DNA from: Gerris lacustris | Lineage: Eukaryota > Arthropoda > Insecta > Hemiptera > Gerridae | NCBI GenBank assembly: GCA_951217055.1 | Contig: OX578277.1 | Span: forward strand, 106,462,119 to 106,526,118 | Direction: 5' to 3' | Length of the DNA: 64,000 bases | Shown here: piece after piece, positions 1-10,285 of the stretch | How the letters are laid out: every line of letters begins with the position of its first letter | Numbering within the stretch: position 1 is the stretch's first letter | Position numbers and translations under genes: made by a program | Notes under the pieces: generated by a model | The model's database searches: none | Told to the model about the DNA's origin: nothing | What the model saw: only the letters and a program-made list of their open reading frames with translations

Positions 1-291
1 GAAATTTAAGCATATGTTTTGTCCCTTTAAGGCATTTAAAATAGACTTTTTCTAAACTGAAAATTTCCTCCTCTTTTCAACGGTACCTCTAATTCAGCTC
101 TATCATCATTATTTTAGGATCACCGATCGTTTTTTTAGAGTAAAATGGTCGTACCTTAGAAACTAACAAAAAAATTATTGTGGCGAGACTATTGAAAATT
201 TACCCATGGTATATTGTGTTTTTGTTGCAAATGATGGGTAGAATCTGCCCTCTTCGTTTGTTACATCTTCGACCAAACACCCTGTATATTT
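1..291. other. AT-rich flank, no gene seen
   Basis: No convincing coding region or repeat copy was recognised here. The motif accctgtata near 279-288 resembles the outer end of Tc1/mariner-type elements, such as the one starting at 385, and may be a leftover terminus. Confidence 0.4.
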
Positions 292-313
292 ACACACACA
301 CACACACACACAC

Positions 314-380
<67 letters not shown>
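292..380. repeat. (CA)n microsatellite
   Basis: Almost uninterrupted CA dinucleotides with two cata interruptions. The tract directly abuts the left end of the mariner-derived element at 385. The open frames through it are simple-sequence artefacts. Confidence 0.97.
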
Positions 381-386
<6 letters not shown>

Positions 387-655
387 CAGGGTGGGCAAAA
401 AAACTTTTTTGAACACTTATAGCTCAGCTTCTGTAATTGATAGAGTTATGGGGTTTGCGGTCATAAAACTACATTCTTGTACTTTAAATTCATATCTATA
501 ACTTAACAAACTATTTGGGTGAAAGCTATGCAATGACGATTAGAATTAGGGTGTTATATAAGTCGTTGTCAGGGTAGTTTTGATGAAATAAATGTTTTGT
601 AAAAATTAATGTTTAACGAAATTACAAAAAAAAAACTAATGTATATTTTACAGAT

Positions 656-982
656 TTACTTGTTGTATGGTTCAATATGTCCTCCTTGTTCATTTACGAC
701 AGCCTGCACTCTCCTTCTCCAGTGGGATATGGCCCCAGCAATAGTTGATTGACGCATATCATCCCAGGCACGAAAAAGCTTTTTTCGAAGTCCTTTATTC
801 TGCCTTCCACCTTCCACGTTCACTCTTTTATATAACCAACTCCAGACAGTGTAATCAATTGGATTTAAGTCAGGAGTGTTGGGTGGCCACTCGTCTGACT
901 GAAAGAAGTCCGGGCAATTCCTTTGCAAGTATTGAATTGTTTGCAAGGAGCGATTCTTCGTGCTTGGGATGATATGCTTCAA
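656..982 (-). pseudogene. Tc1/mariner transposase C-terminal fragment
   Basis: An open stretch of about 108 codons contains WPPNTPDLNPIDYTVW, the hallmark block of Tc1/mariner DDE transposases in which the PDLNPID stretch precedes the last catalytic acidic residue. It is followed by a C-terminal tail ending in an HIEPYNK-like sequence and a stop. Intact transposases of this group run to about 340 residues, so the DNA-binding domain and most of the catalytic core are missing. It lies in the left arm and centre of the 385-1354 element. Not expected to be functional. Confidence 0.8.
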
Positions 983-1072
983 TCAACTATTGCTTTGGCT
1001 ATATCCCATTGGAGAAAGAGAGTGCAGGCTGTCGTAGATGAACAAGGAGGACATATTAAACCATACAACAAG
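957..1072 (+). pseudogene. Second, mirror-image copy of the transposase tail
   Basis: Read on the plus strand this encodes the same RAWDDM...AISHWRKRVQAVV...PYNK tail as the minus-strand fragment at 656-775, with several substitutions, and ends at the equivalent stop. It shows that the right arm is an inverted duplicate of the left arm, not an independent insertion. Confidence 0.75.
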
Positions 1073-1354
1073 TAAATCTGTAAAATATACATTAGTTTTT
1101 TTTTAGTAATTTTGTTAAACATTCATTTTTAAATACATTAATTTTATCAAAACTACCCGGACAACGACTTTTTTTAAGACCCTTATTCAAACCGTCATTG
1201 CATGGCTTCCACCCGGTATTTTATTAAATTATAGATATGAATTTAAAGTAGAAGAATGTAGTTTTCAGACCCCGCAAACCCCATATCTCTATCTATTGCA
1301 GAAGCTGAGATATAAGTGTTCAAAAAAGTGCGTTTTTTTGTTGCCCACCCTGTA

Positions 1355-1839
1355 TAATATATACCCTGATGAAAGCATAAAAGTGCCTACTTCGTAGATA
1401 CAATTATATATATACACAGCACACATATGTTACATGTTTAATGTAATGATAGGAATCTATTTTATAGACAGTAAACAGCAAATAAAGCCGGGTAAATGTT
1501 ACACCCAATAAACATTTTATGTTGAATTTAACGACTTATACAGACTCTAATTTTAGGTGTTTACTATTTCCAACACAGATCTGTTTCACACTAAATTTAG
1601 TTTCCCACGGATTTTCTTCTATTTTTTTTTACTACTTTCCTCAAATGTAAAAAAAAACAACGTTCAAAATAAAATGGAAAGTCTTAAGATTCACTTTAGA
1701 ATTTAGATTTAAAATTTAAGATATTCTGTGGAAGAAGAAAACGTACACAATTATAAAACTATTCTCCTGGAAACTACGAAGAAAGCTAATAATACCAAGA
1801 TGAATGCGATAATGCATTTTTTGAAACGATTTCCTTATG
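1355..1839. other. AT-rich spacer, nothing recognised
   Basis: No conserved frame, RNA gene or dispersed repeat was recognised. The short frame beginning at 1728 runs into family A and is not supported as a gene. Confidence 0.5.
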
Positions 1840-2499
1840 ACATCGACTGGAGCCTGGGAGTGAATCCGAAAAAAAACACCGTCACAAAACCAACCGATGC
1901 GAAATTGACCGGTGACAATTACTTGAGTAAATTATGACCGATTTAGTTGAAATTTGGCAAACATGTTTATTTTACCAATGCCTAGGACGTGTTTGTTGGA
2001 TAAGGTTGTCCGCCCAAGCGTTCGCGTGCAACGCTCGCCTAAACGTAAGCTTCAAATGTAAAATTGGAATTTTAGGACGGGAAAATATTTTAACTTCGTC
2101 TATTTAATGAGACAAAACAACTTTTTTTAGTACATTTTAGAATTAAAAACCAACACCGACACCGCAATGATGAGTAAAGATCGCTAAATTTATGAATACG
2201 CACCTAAACGTTTAAAATAGGGAAAACAACGTTATTACTGAGGTAACTGGGGATCTTAGGTTCTAACGTAATGATTTTAATAAAACTTCATACACATCGT
2301 CTAAAGTCTAAAGTACAATAATTGAAACAGGCATGTAAAATTTCAACCTGATACGAATAGAAATTTTTGTGTTGTGAAATGACATATTTTACAATATTTT
2401 AAATTGAGTAGGCCGAGGCGTGAGGGACAGGGAACAGTTCTGAACCCTCAATCTACTACAACCATCCTCTTTAACTATCAACTCATCATGATTAACTTT
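1840..2499 (+). repeat. Family A dispersed repeat, copy 1
   Basis: The order is a gggagtgaatccgaaaaaaa block, the GACGATAACTTGAGTAAA-like block, the shared aaatttggca...catgtt module, then a GCGTTCGCG...CGTAAACGTAAGCTT block and a long AT-rich tail. The same order occurs at 12113-13011 (-), 13490-14262 (-), 36500-37315 (+) and, truncated, 62160-62440 (-). No coding capacity is conserved between copies. Its tail runs straight into a family B repeat at 2500. Confidence 0.8.
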
Positions 2500-3135
2500 T
2501 TAACTTTCTCATATAAAGAGAAAGTAGGTATTGTGATGGCAAGGGAATTCGATTTTGATAGATTTACACGTTTTGAGGTCCCCTGAGTCCAAAAATGTGT
2601 TTTTTTTTGTTTTTTTTAAATGTCTGTCTGTTGTCTGTGCAGATGCCTGGAGCCTAAACTACTGGGCCGATTTGGACGAAATTTGGCATACATGTCCAGA
2701 AAAGTCATACTCCGAGGCGAAATCGAGAATTGAATTTTAGCTCCAAATTTGGGGGCGCTACCACCCAAAAACTCTGGAAAAACAGTGAAAACAAAATTAT
2801 CAAGAACAGTTCCAATGATTTTGATTTAAAAAAATGCTAAAATGTAGATAATTTTAATTCAAATCTAACGATAAAAGCGATTTTCCTGGGAAGCATCTAG
2901 TTCCTAAGACATTAGATTAAAACGAGGTCAGTAACGTATTTGATATTTACGGTACTGAGGTCGGAGAGAGCCCGGGTTTGATTCCCCACTAAGGAGAAAT
3001 TATTTTTATGATTAATTTTGATGAAATGTTCAATAATAATTAAATGCCCCTACGAAAACTAATAAATGGAAAACACTGGGCTAAGAAATTATGAACTCGT
3101 AGATGAGAATTTTGGTATGGGTTATCTCGGACCGA
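2500..3135 (+). repeat. Family B dispersed repeat, copy 1
   Basis: It starts with the palindrome-like ctcatataaagagaaagta, followed by a ttcgattttgatagatttacac block, the shared ccgatttggacgaaatttgg module, a GGGGGCGCTACC block and a tRNA-like segment, and ends near cgatttttctc. The tRNA-like part (A box near 2899, B box near 2976) is interrupted by an extra 30 to 40 bp here, unlike other copies. More copies or fragments lie across the window. Confidence 0.85.
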
Positions 3136-3159
3136 TTTTTCTCAATATTCACTACATAT

Positions 3160-3262
3160 TTATTTCAAAACACTCTCTTCAATAATAAATATAATGTTTT
3201 TTCTTAATTTTGCCTTAACTCCGCTAAGTACTCATAGATATTTACTTTTATTAATCAGTAAT
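3160..3262. repeat. Family A tail fragment
   Basis: A short stretch (cttaattttgccttaactccgc and neighbours) matches the tail of family A, for example 12245-12290 reverse-complemented and 37130-37200. It lacks the rest of the family and is a truncated relic. Confidence 0.5.
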
Positions 3263-3430
3263 ACGATACGGTGTTTAAAGGACTTGCATAGAGCAGTTTT
3301 AATTTTACTCTAATATCGGCCATACATGGTCTAAAAATCGATTTATGACTGACTAAACACTTTTTAATGTGAATTTAAATTATTACACATTCTTTTCTTT
3401 CTCATCAAGACCATTAAAACAACGTATAAA

Positions 3431-3455
3431 ATGTTTAGTCATGCTGACTAAACAT
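3431..3455. repeat. 25-bp near-perfect palindrome
   Basis: ATGTTTAGTCA and TGACTAAACAT mirror each other around a short centre. Related half-sites (gactgactaaacactttttaa) occur at about 3348-3367. The block is followed by a shared-module stretch (gtgccaaatttagttcaaatcgg) at 3555-3577, so 3300-3640 is probably another decayed repeat. Confidence 0.6.
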
Positions 3456-3639
3456 TTTTTAGTCGTTCACCATATTGGCCGCCATCTTGAAAATATTGAG
3501 TATGAAATTTCCAAAAACTATATAATTGTCACAAATGGTGAGGTACACCTGTGTGCCAAATTTAGTTCAAATCGGACAATTATTACGCCAGTTATCGTTA
3601 GAAAAAGAAACACACAAACTTTTATAATCCCAGGTCTCT

Positions 3640-4227
3640 GAAATGAAGAACTCACTACGCTCGTCCTAATATTTAATTTTCTGATTTACCATTTTTCCTA
3701 AAGGTATTTGAAGTATTGGGTATAAATCATTACTCCCATTGCATCATTACATCATTAACATCGCTAATTCACGGCCAGAATTATTGAATGGTGTTTTGAA
3801 GCATTCAATAAACAGTTAATAAATCCCTAAAATAACTGATATTAACGAATTAATTCTGACAAAAATAAATTATTTCAAAAGAGTTTTGATTCGTATCTTA
3901 ACAGAGAAAGTTTGTTTTTTTACAATTATTTTATACTCGTATTCTATGAAGATTTCCAGTAATAGCTACTTCTTATCCATTACTAAAATCATCCTCTGTA
4001 ATTTTAGGTTAAAATAAGAATAATATGGAAATGTTTTTTTGAGATTTTCAAATTTCAGAATTTTGGAGATTTTCTGCCCCCAATCGACGAGTTCAATCAA
4101 ACGAAATTTAGAGGAAATAATTGTCTAAAATGGCGTCGGAAATCCAGTGGCAACGTTTGTCTTATAATTGCTGCTAATTTCAGCGTAGTAGGTACAATTT
4201 TTGATATGTTACGAATTTTTGAAATAT
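3640..4227. other. AT-rich spacer
   Basis: No supported gene or repeat was recognised between the shared-module relic and the MITE at 4228. Confidence 0.4.
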
Positions 4228-4628
4228 AGTAGAATCTCGCTTACACGACCCTGAATAACACAACCTCAATTACAAGTGCAATTTTCAAAATCCCTTGAGA
4301 TTGTCATAACACATAATGTTAAATTAACCTCTATAACGCGACTATTATTATCCAAACAACCCCAATAACACGGATTTTTTCCAATTCACAACGTAACTCA
4401 GGACCTCTATAACAAGTCGTTTTGAGAAGTCAACCTCTATAACGCGTCTCTATACAGGAATGGGTCGACCTTGAACAAGTCTAAGCTTGAAAACCCCGCC
4501 TATTAACCACTGTTAACATGACTGATAGCCAAAATAGCCTTGATAACACGACCCTCAACAAAAAGAGCACCTTGATAACAAGACTGTTTCCCTAATCCCC
4601 TTGAGACACTTCTTATCGAGGTTCTACT
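4228..4628. mobile_element. pogo/Tigger-like MITE
   Basis: The left end agtagaatctcgc and right end cgaggttctact are imperfect inverted repeats of the type seen at pogo/Tigger termini. The interior repeats short ctataacgcg / gataacacgac motifs and has no coding potential. At about 400 bp it is a typical non-autonomous derivative. Assignment rests on end sequence only. Confidence 0.6.
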
Positions 4629-4659
4629 TTATTTGCAAATTTAGCAAAATGGGTTAAGG

Positions 4660-4900
4660 CAAGTGAATAGAAGAGCAGAATGTAAACACTCCTTGCCACT
4701 CGCGCTGCTGGTCTATTGACTTCCGCATGAAGATCCGCTGACGAGGAACGCAACGGGCAGTGCTAGTGACAGGAGCATGCGCAGTGTGAGTACCTCTTTA
4801 CATACTCGTGGTACTCTATTTCATGCGCCACTTCCCTCCTCACTGCCACAGAAGTGGGCTGAATGTAAACGATGCATTTAAACGAATTCCATAGTGGCTT
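4660..4900. other. GC-richer CpG-containing segment upstream of the protease
   Basis: This segment is clearly richer in G+C and CpG than its surroundings and contains a ccact...agtgg hairpin. It lies about 300-550 bp upstream of the protease start. It could be a promoter-proximal region or another repeat; nothing in the sequence decides. Confidence 0.3.
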
Positions 4901-5103
4901 AGTGGACTTATTGATCTAATACTATACCTACGACGAAAATGCATTTTTATTAAAAGAATTAGAATTTTGACTGTATCCCTCACTTAAAAAAAATGGATAT
5001 GTTTAAGCCCATAATGTTTTATGTTCTTATTTATTCTTACTTCAACGGTGTGTTCTTATTTATTCTCAATCACCAAAATTGTGTCAATTATGATTTTCGT
5101 TTA

Positions 5104-5113
5104 GTATATATAT
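5104..5113 (+). promoter_or_regulatory. Possible TATA element of the protease gene
   Basis: A tatatatatg run lies about 100 bp upstream of the protease ATG, which would leave a leader of roughly 70-80 nt. TATA-like strings are frequent in such AT-rich DNA, so this is only suggestive. Confidence 0.25.
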
Positions 5114-5210
5114 GTTGAGATCAAATTTTAATGCGAATCAAAAGAAGCCAAATGTGGTTCGTGATCAATACTACGTCCTCTGTATTATGTGAGACGTGCG
5201 CTTTTAGAAA

Positions 5211-6425
5211 ATGTTATTGGATATCGTTGTCAAATTATTTATTTTGACGCGTTTAATAATTAGCACTAATTGTTCTTTTAATGAATCGAAAAGGGTCGTG
5301 GAATTCGACGGTGAAAACATCATTTCTCAGTGGCCGGTGTGGAATCGTTGGGCTGTAGCAACAGTTGCGACGAATGAACTTTTCGGCATAACAGAAGTTC
5401 CCGTCTCTGAAAACCACATCGGTTCTGATAACAGTTCCCGTGCCGACATTTTACCTTTAAATCCACCTCCATGTGACATTAGTCAGGTGAACAAAAGTGA
5501 TGGGGTTGAAAAAGGTTGCAACCTCGTGTATGAAACTAGTGAAGGTGACAGCTTAATTTGCGAACAATCGAATACTTCATTGACAGCACAAGGTGTTCCG
5601 GACGATGGTGTGAAAGTAGCCGTTGCAAGATTCCCATCAAACCAAAGCAGGATAGTAGGAGGTAATTCCGCCGATATAGGTCAATATCCGTTCATGGCTC
5701 AGGTGGTAATACTAAAGAAAAATGGTCGTGGTGTTTTTTGTGGTGGTACTCTCATAAGTCATCATCACGTTCTGACAGCAGGTCACTGCATTACCTTACC
5801 CTGTGGTCTCGTCGCTAAATCTAAAACCGTGCAGGTTCGATTAGGAGCGACCAACTTGTCGGAAGGTGGTGAATTGTGTTCGGTAAGTAAGATCCATCGT
5901 CATCCTAAGTACCAGCCTCTTAGCAATAGGATGAACGGTGCGTCCATCTACGATATGGCTGTTATAAAGCTAAAGAAGTCGGTCAAATTTACAGATTGCA
6001 TCTCTCCGGTGACGCTGGCCACGAGTTCCGACACAGATAAACTAGTTAAAATGGCCTATATGAATTGGCCGTGCAAAGTCCTAGGTTGGGGATGGACCAA
6101 ACCCGGAATCAAACTGGACTCTCCCGGCCCTGAAAATACACTGTCCAATCATTTAATGTCTACCACAGTGCATCTTGTGGATTGGACGGAATGCAGAACG
6201 ATCGTTCCCATCTTGGAAACCAACTCGGAGATATGTTGCTCCAGTCCACATTCGACATCAGGATGTAAAGGTGATTCCGGAGGGCCTCTGCTCTGCGAAG
6301 ACAACAAAGAATACGGTCTGGTCTCCCGAGGAACGGGAGCCGGCTGTGGCATTCCCAATCTTCCGTACATTTACACCCGGATAGACACACTTCATAAATT
6401 CGTCGAACATGCTATGAACTGCTGA
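5211..6425 (+). CDS. Secreted chymotrypsin-fold (S1) serine protease with long pro-domain
   Basis: Single uninterrupted frame of 404 codons. Residues 5-18 are hydrophobic and may be a signal peptide, although K8 and R14 inside make it atypical. A pro-region of about 125 residues has several N-glycosylation sequons (NSS, NKS, NTS, NQS) and too few cysteines for a canonical clip domain. It ends at the activation site SR147|IVGG. The S1 domain has TAGHC with His192, YDMAV with Asp248 and GDSGGP with Ser356, so the triad is complete. By alignment, the residue six before the serine (position 189) is Ser350, as in chymotrypsin, not the Asp of trypsin. W215 is replaced by Arg373 and G226 by Tyr386, which should reshape or fill the S1 pocket. 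The ATG has a good aaaATG context. No intron interrupts the frame, which is unusual for insect S1 genes and could mean a retrocopy or a large last exon. Probably extracellular and activated by cleavage; substrate unknown. Confidence 0.9.
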   Translation: MLLDIVVKLFILTRLIISTNCSFNESKRVVEFDGENIISQWPVWNRWAVATVATNELFGITEVPVSENHIGSDNSSRADILPLNPPPCDISQVNKSDGVEKGCNLVYETSEGDSLICEQSNTSLTAQGVPDDGVKVAVARFPSNQSRIVGGNSADIGQYPFMAQVVILKKNGRGVFCGGTLISHHHVLTAGHCITLPCGLVAKSKTVQVRLGATNLSEGGELCSVSKIHRHPKYQPLSNRMNGASIYDMAVIKLKKSVKFTDCISPVTLATSSDTDKLVKMAYMNWPCKVLGWGWTKPGIKLDSPGPENTLSNHLMSTTVHLVDWTECRTIVPILETNSEICCSSPHSTSGCKGDSGGPLLCEDNKEYGLVSRGTGAGCGIPNLPYIYTRIDTLHKFVEHAMNC

Positions 6426-6647
6426 TAGATAATTACATCCTGAACAATCTTTCATATAGAATAAGTTGCATGTATTTAATCGTTGTAAGAGAACTTTTTT
6501 ATTTTTATTAATCTGTTTGTTCTTGCACATATTTAAATTGTTAGTTTCAACAGATAACTAAATGAACCTTAGATATATTGCTAATCATAATTGATCAACG
6601 TTTTCTAACTTTCCGTTTCGCACGTTAGAAAACTAGAAACATTTAGT

Positions 6648-6653
6648 AATAAA
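6648..6653 (+). terminator. Polyadenylation signal AATAAA
   Basis: AATAAA lies about 220 nt after the protease stop codon at 6425, a reasonable 3' UTR length. Other AATAAA strings occur further downstream, so the site used is inferred. Confidence 0.4.
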
Positions 6654-6659
6654 ATGTGA

Positions 6660-7510
6660 CTCGGAAGTTATTGGATTTATATTTTTTTATCAACTACTTG
6701 CTGTTATCACAACCTCTTCTTCTGAAAATATTTTAGGGCACATAAGAAAACTCAAAATTCTATACACACATAGTTTAACTTTAAGAAAATATACAGATCA
6801 AATTCCTTTTCAATAAATTCAAAAAGAATTAAGTAAACAAAATTCTAAATATAGACCGTAAATCAATGTTTAAATTTCATAATATACTACTTTTTTATCT
6901 ATTAAATAAAATTTAATTGTTTTAATAATTTTATTTTTCATACTTATATACCAGTTGTGTCCATTCTTTATTAACAGTTTATTTCTTAAGACTTAATTTG
7001 TATTAAGACTTAAGCTCTATATATACGATCAAACATTTTGCGCAAACCTGATGTCTTCAAATTTAGGTCATACACGTCAAATATCACGCTGCGCACACAT
7101 CAAACAGCCCCATGCACAGTCAAAATGTTAGTGCAAACATTTTGACCGTGTATGGGGGCCTTTATGTTGTATGTTGTTAGCTTTTAAGCCTTGCTGATCT
7201 TTGAAAATAATAAAAGAAAAAAAATCATAATTCTAAACTGAAATAAATTTATCAAAGCAAAGCTATTTATTACAGGTCTCGTAAGAGCAAATATTTGGCA
7301 ACTTCCACGAGGTAGTTTACCTAGACATTATTTTACTTATTTTTAGAGTACTAGTGCGCTAGATGAGGGGTTTGCAAGCTTCAGTTCATGACCCCCCAGA
7401 GAGTTTCATCTCAGCCTAGCGTCCTTCATACTTCCAATAGCAATGTAATTGCTGTTACACAACTTGAAAGGCAATATACTTCAGATGAAAATCAGACCCT
7501 AAAAAATAAA
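6660..7510. other. Intergenic AT-rich DNA with one hairpin
   Basis: No gene recognised. An imperfect palindrome at 7111-7154 (catgcacagtcaaaatgtt against aacattttgaccgtgtatg, two mismatches) may be the centre of an old inverted-repeat element. Confidence 0.45.
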
Positions 7511-7518
7511 ACAGGACC

Positions 7519-7537
7519 GGGGGGGGGGGGGGGGGGG
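7519..7537. repeat. Poly-G run
   Basis: Nineteen consecutive G on the plus strand. A poly-C run of about 14 follows at 7712-7725. Such runs are prone to length errors in assemblies. Confidence 0.95.
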
Positions 7538-7633
7538 TACGCGTAGTCCATTTATTAAAAAAATGTAACTTTCTTAATGTGTAGTAAAAAAAGGAATAGT
7601 AAGTAGTAAAAAAAAAACACTCATAAGTCGTTT

Positions 7634-7769
7634 TTCCCACGAGTATTTCGTAAAAGTAAATCTTATTTTCTCAAGATTGTATATTTTTTTAGGGGATTTA
7701 GGGGGTTTTCACCCCCCCCCCCCCCTCACTTGTGGGTGCGCAACTGACTTTAGTTGATTTGACCGCCTT
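7634..7769. repeat. Direct repeat flanking family E, left copy
   Basis: About 136 bp from ttcccacgagtatttcg to gaccgcctt, nearly identical to 8468-8596 apart from the length of the poly-C run. The two copies sit immediately on either side of the family E element at 7771-8467. Confidence 0.85.
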
Positions 7770-7770
7770 C

Positions 7771-8467
7771 TAGGGTCCGTATAGGCAAAACCAAGGACCC
7801 TTATATTTTCCTGCGTGTGTCTGTCCGTCCGTCCTCTCGCGTGCTCTCACGGCTACACCTTTCGTCCGATCACTTTGAAATTTGGCATGTATGTGTCTTG
7901 TACCTGCCCACATATTTTAAAAATATAGCGACTTAAATAAAATTAGGGTAAAAAAACTTAAGGGTTAAAATTATTACATTTTTTTCGACATCGTGAGGGG
8001 TATCATATGAGAGGGTACGTCGAGCTGATTACAAAAATATATAACTCTTTGGATATAACTTTGATAGGGTGAGCGTAGGTAAGTTTGAAGTGGGTGTGAA
8101 ACGTTTCCCCCCCTCTATCTCGCTTATGTGAAGTGCAAAAAATCTGAAAAAATTCCTGAACATTCTTCGACCAAAAGTAAAGATACCACTTTTTGGAAAT
8201 TTTGAAAAAAATATTATTTTATTTTTTATTAACAAAATACTTTTTTTATAATTATGGTCTTTTCGATGTATTTATATGGTTGTAGTCCAGTAGCACAAAT
8301 ATACTTTATCAGAGTGTGTTTTGATAATATCAGACCCTTAGAATGGTTCAAAGTAAGCTTTTTAGCATTTAAAAAAAACACTGTTTATATACTTTACAGT
8401 TAAAAACTATATAGTGTGGCCTACGGACCCTCGCTGTGTGCTGACTAGCACACACTTGACCTGTTTA
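7771..8467 (+). repeat. Family E repeat, copy 1
   Basis: It starts tagggtccgtataggc and ends in an inverted counterpart, ggcctacggaccct, followed by a terminal hairpin (tgtgtgct...agcacaca) and cttgacctgttta. It contains a tgtctgtccgtccgtcc tract followed by the shared module. Copy 2 is at 29874-30499 (-) and a truncated copy 3 at 47580-47804 (-). There is no coding sequence. The terminal hairpin recalls Helitrons, but the end is CTTG, not CTRR, so a MITE-like origin is equally possible. Confidence 0.75.
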
Positions 8468-8596
8468 TTCCCACGAGTATTTCGTAAAAGTAAATCTTAT
8501 TTTCTCAAGATTGTATATTTCCTTAGGGGATATAGGGGGTTTTCACCCCCCCTTACTTGTGTGTGCCCAACTGACTTTAGTTGATTTGACCGCCTT
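8468..8596. repeat. Direct repeat flanking family E, right copy
   Basis: Counterpart of 7634-7769, in the same orientation. The sequence tttagttgatttgaccgcct ends both copies. Confidence 0.85.
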
Positions 8597-8599
8597 TTT

Positions 8600-8914
8600 A
8601 CTTTTCCACTTGATATCTGTGTGTGTGACTATCTGAATGTTTGTGTTTTGCATTACACATAATTGTCGCACATTTTAAGCTAAAGAGTTAAAACTTGGAA
8701 CACAAATCAGTGCTTACATGCTTACATTTAGTTGTGTCACCATGAAAAACATAACTTTGTGACGTCATTTACCCATTTTACTAAGTAAGATTTTTTTCTA
8801 TCAATTGCGCTAAAATTTGAACCAATATAATCAATAAAATAAAACATTTCAATTAAATTTCGTTTTAATATTTGCCGCCATTATAAAAACTTTTGAATTT
8901 TTTACACGGAGTCA
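8600..8914. other. AT-rich spacer, no gene
   Basis: Contains a gtgtgtgtgact stretch and the text of a decayed repeat. Nothing was recognised with confidence. Confidence 0.35.
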
Positions 8915-9050
8915 AAAAAGTTCCCTGATTTCTGAAACGGGTTTTTTGTCTCGGAGTTTTTTTTTTTTAAATCAGAGACATAAACATTTTTCGTTCTTTA
9001 GAACTATATGACATAGCTTCCGTAACCTTCGGTAAGCTCGGAAGCAAAAT
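8915..9050 (-). repeat. Family F fragment 1
   Basis: Reads, in reverse orientation, the family F head: gcttccgagcttaccgaagg, aacggaagctatgt, then aatccgtttcaga. It is truncated after the head. Confidence 0.65.
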
Positions 9051-9170
9051 AATAAAATCATTTTAGCGAATTGCAGCTATTGCAAGGCTTCAAAAATTTT
9101 GAAAATTTTCTCTTTGGAAATTCGTTTTAGACCATTCTTAATCGATTCCTGAAATGTAACACTTTTTTTT

Positions 9171-9230
9171 ATGTATGTATATATGTATGTATAAATGTAT
9201 ATATGTATATGTATATATATATATATGTGT
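9171..9230. repeat. TA/TG low-complexity tract
   Basis: Alternating atgtatgtat and tatatata units with no coding value. Confidence 0.85.
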
Positions 9231-9389
9231 CACTCCAGACGATATCTCTCCCTAGGATGCACTTTAAAAATCCAAAATAAATTTAAAATGTCAATAATAT
9301 CAAAAGAAAGGATGAGTTCGTTGGCCAGATTTTTTGGAATCCATTTAGGGGTCAAATTTTGACGCAATTTAGGGTCACAATTAGCATAA

Positions 9390-9555
9390 ATACGTGTTTT
9401 TCCCATTTTACCCCCCTCTGAAATGAAAATATGACAACAGTATAAATAACAACAATTACTGTTCTCTTAAAGAGCTTTCCAACGACATGTATCTTGAAGG
9501 GTAAATACTATTTTTGACTTTTGTACCCCGCACCCCTGTGTACCAATTGTTTTTT
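9390..9555 (+). repeat. Stray piece of the fold-back satellite family
   Basis: The order agctttccaacgacatgta, gaagggtaaatactattttt, gacttttgtaccccgcaccc, ctgtgtaccaatt matches 16440-16605, the inner border of the right satellite array. One partial monomer is present, showing that this family is dispersed and not confined to the array. Confidence 0.65.
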
Positions 9556-10275
9556 TCACCCATCCAAATTCTGAACCAAAATTTTCCTATATTATCATAA
9601 GCCAATAATACGCAGATTTCTTTGAAAATTCGCTCATTAAGTCATGGTGCGTGACTGGTTGATTAATATTTATTTATATAAATATATATTATATTCACAT
9701 TTTGTTTATGGTATTTGATGGTCAATTAAGCAGATGGCTGATAGAAGAGTAAGGGGGCGGTGAAGCGTGATGTTGGAAAAAGCCACGAAAATCTATTCAA
9801 ACGAAATAAATACAGTGTTGAGTATAATTGGCTCCGCTCAGTGGTATTTAGAGACCCTCGCACTAAGACCTAGGCCAGTCCCAGGTCTATAAGTAAATAG
9901 TTCACACTATCACGCTCCTCTCGTTCTTATACACTCACACTTTCTACAATACTGACTACTTGCATTACACTACACTGTCTGAATTTGACAGCTTAACTTT
10001 ATTACTGCCATTTAAATACTTTCAAAATATCACATTGTTACCCTAATCCTATAACCTGATAAAAAAAATATAAAACAAAGTTTTCACCTTTTTTGCCATA
10101 AAATCTAAATATGCTATCAAAAAGTATACACTCCAATTTTAAATTTTGAAATTGGGACCCGGGGGTAAAAAGGGTGGTTTCCCCTAGTATGTGGGTGCAT
10201 TGTATGAAAACAAATTTCCCTTTACATGGTACAGATCCACCAAGTTTCATTACTATAAATATGTGACACAGTTTG
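9556..10275. other. AT-rich spacer, no gene
   Basis: No coding region is supported. The short minus-strand frame at 10038-10250 has no recognisable domain. Confidence 0.4.
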
Positions 10276-10285
10276 AAATTTAAGA

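Larger units (their letters stand above)
385..1354. mobile_element. Fold-back Tc1/mariner-derived element
   Basis: The left end begins tacagggtgggcaa and the right end is its reverse complement, ttgcccaccctgta. The inverted repeat is not just terminal. About 385-775 is mirrored by about 957-1354, leaving a single-copy centre of roughly 180 bp. Both arms carry the 3' end of a transposase gene, pointing outwards. TA-rich sequence flanks both ends, as expected for the superfamily. A fold-back non-autonomous derivative made by inverted duplication of an element end is the simplest reading. Confidence 0.85.

Noticed and set aside
7519..7537. Assembly gap filler
   Set aside because: The long poly-G is suspicious, but flanking sequence is continuous and similar runs occur at 17669, 30240 and 63817, so it is probably a genuine, length-unstable tract.
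7771..8467. Helitron
   Set aside because: A terminal hairpin is present but the 3' end is CTTG, not CTRR, the start is not TC, and inverted agggtccg ends argue against it. Kept as an unclassified repeat.
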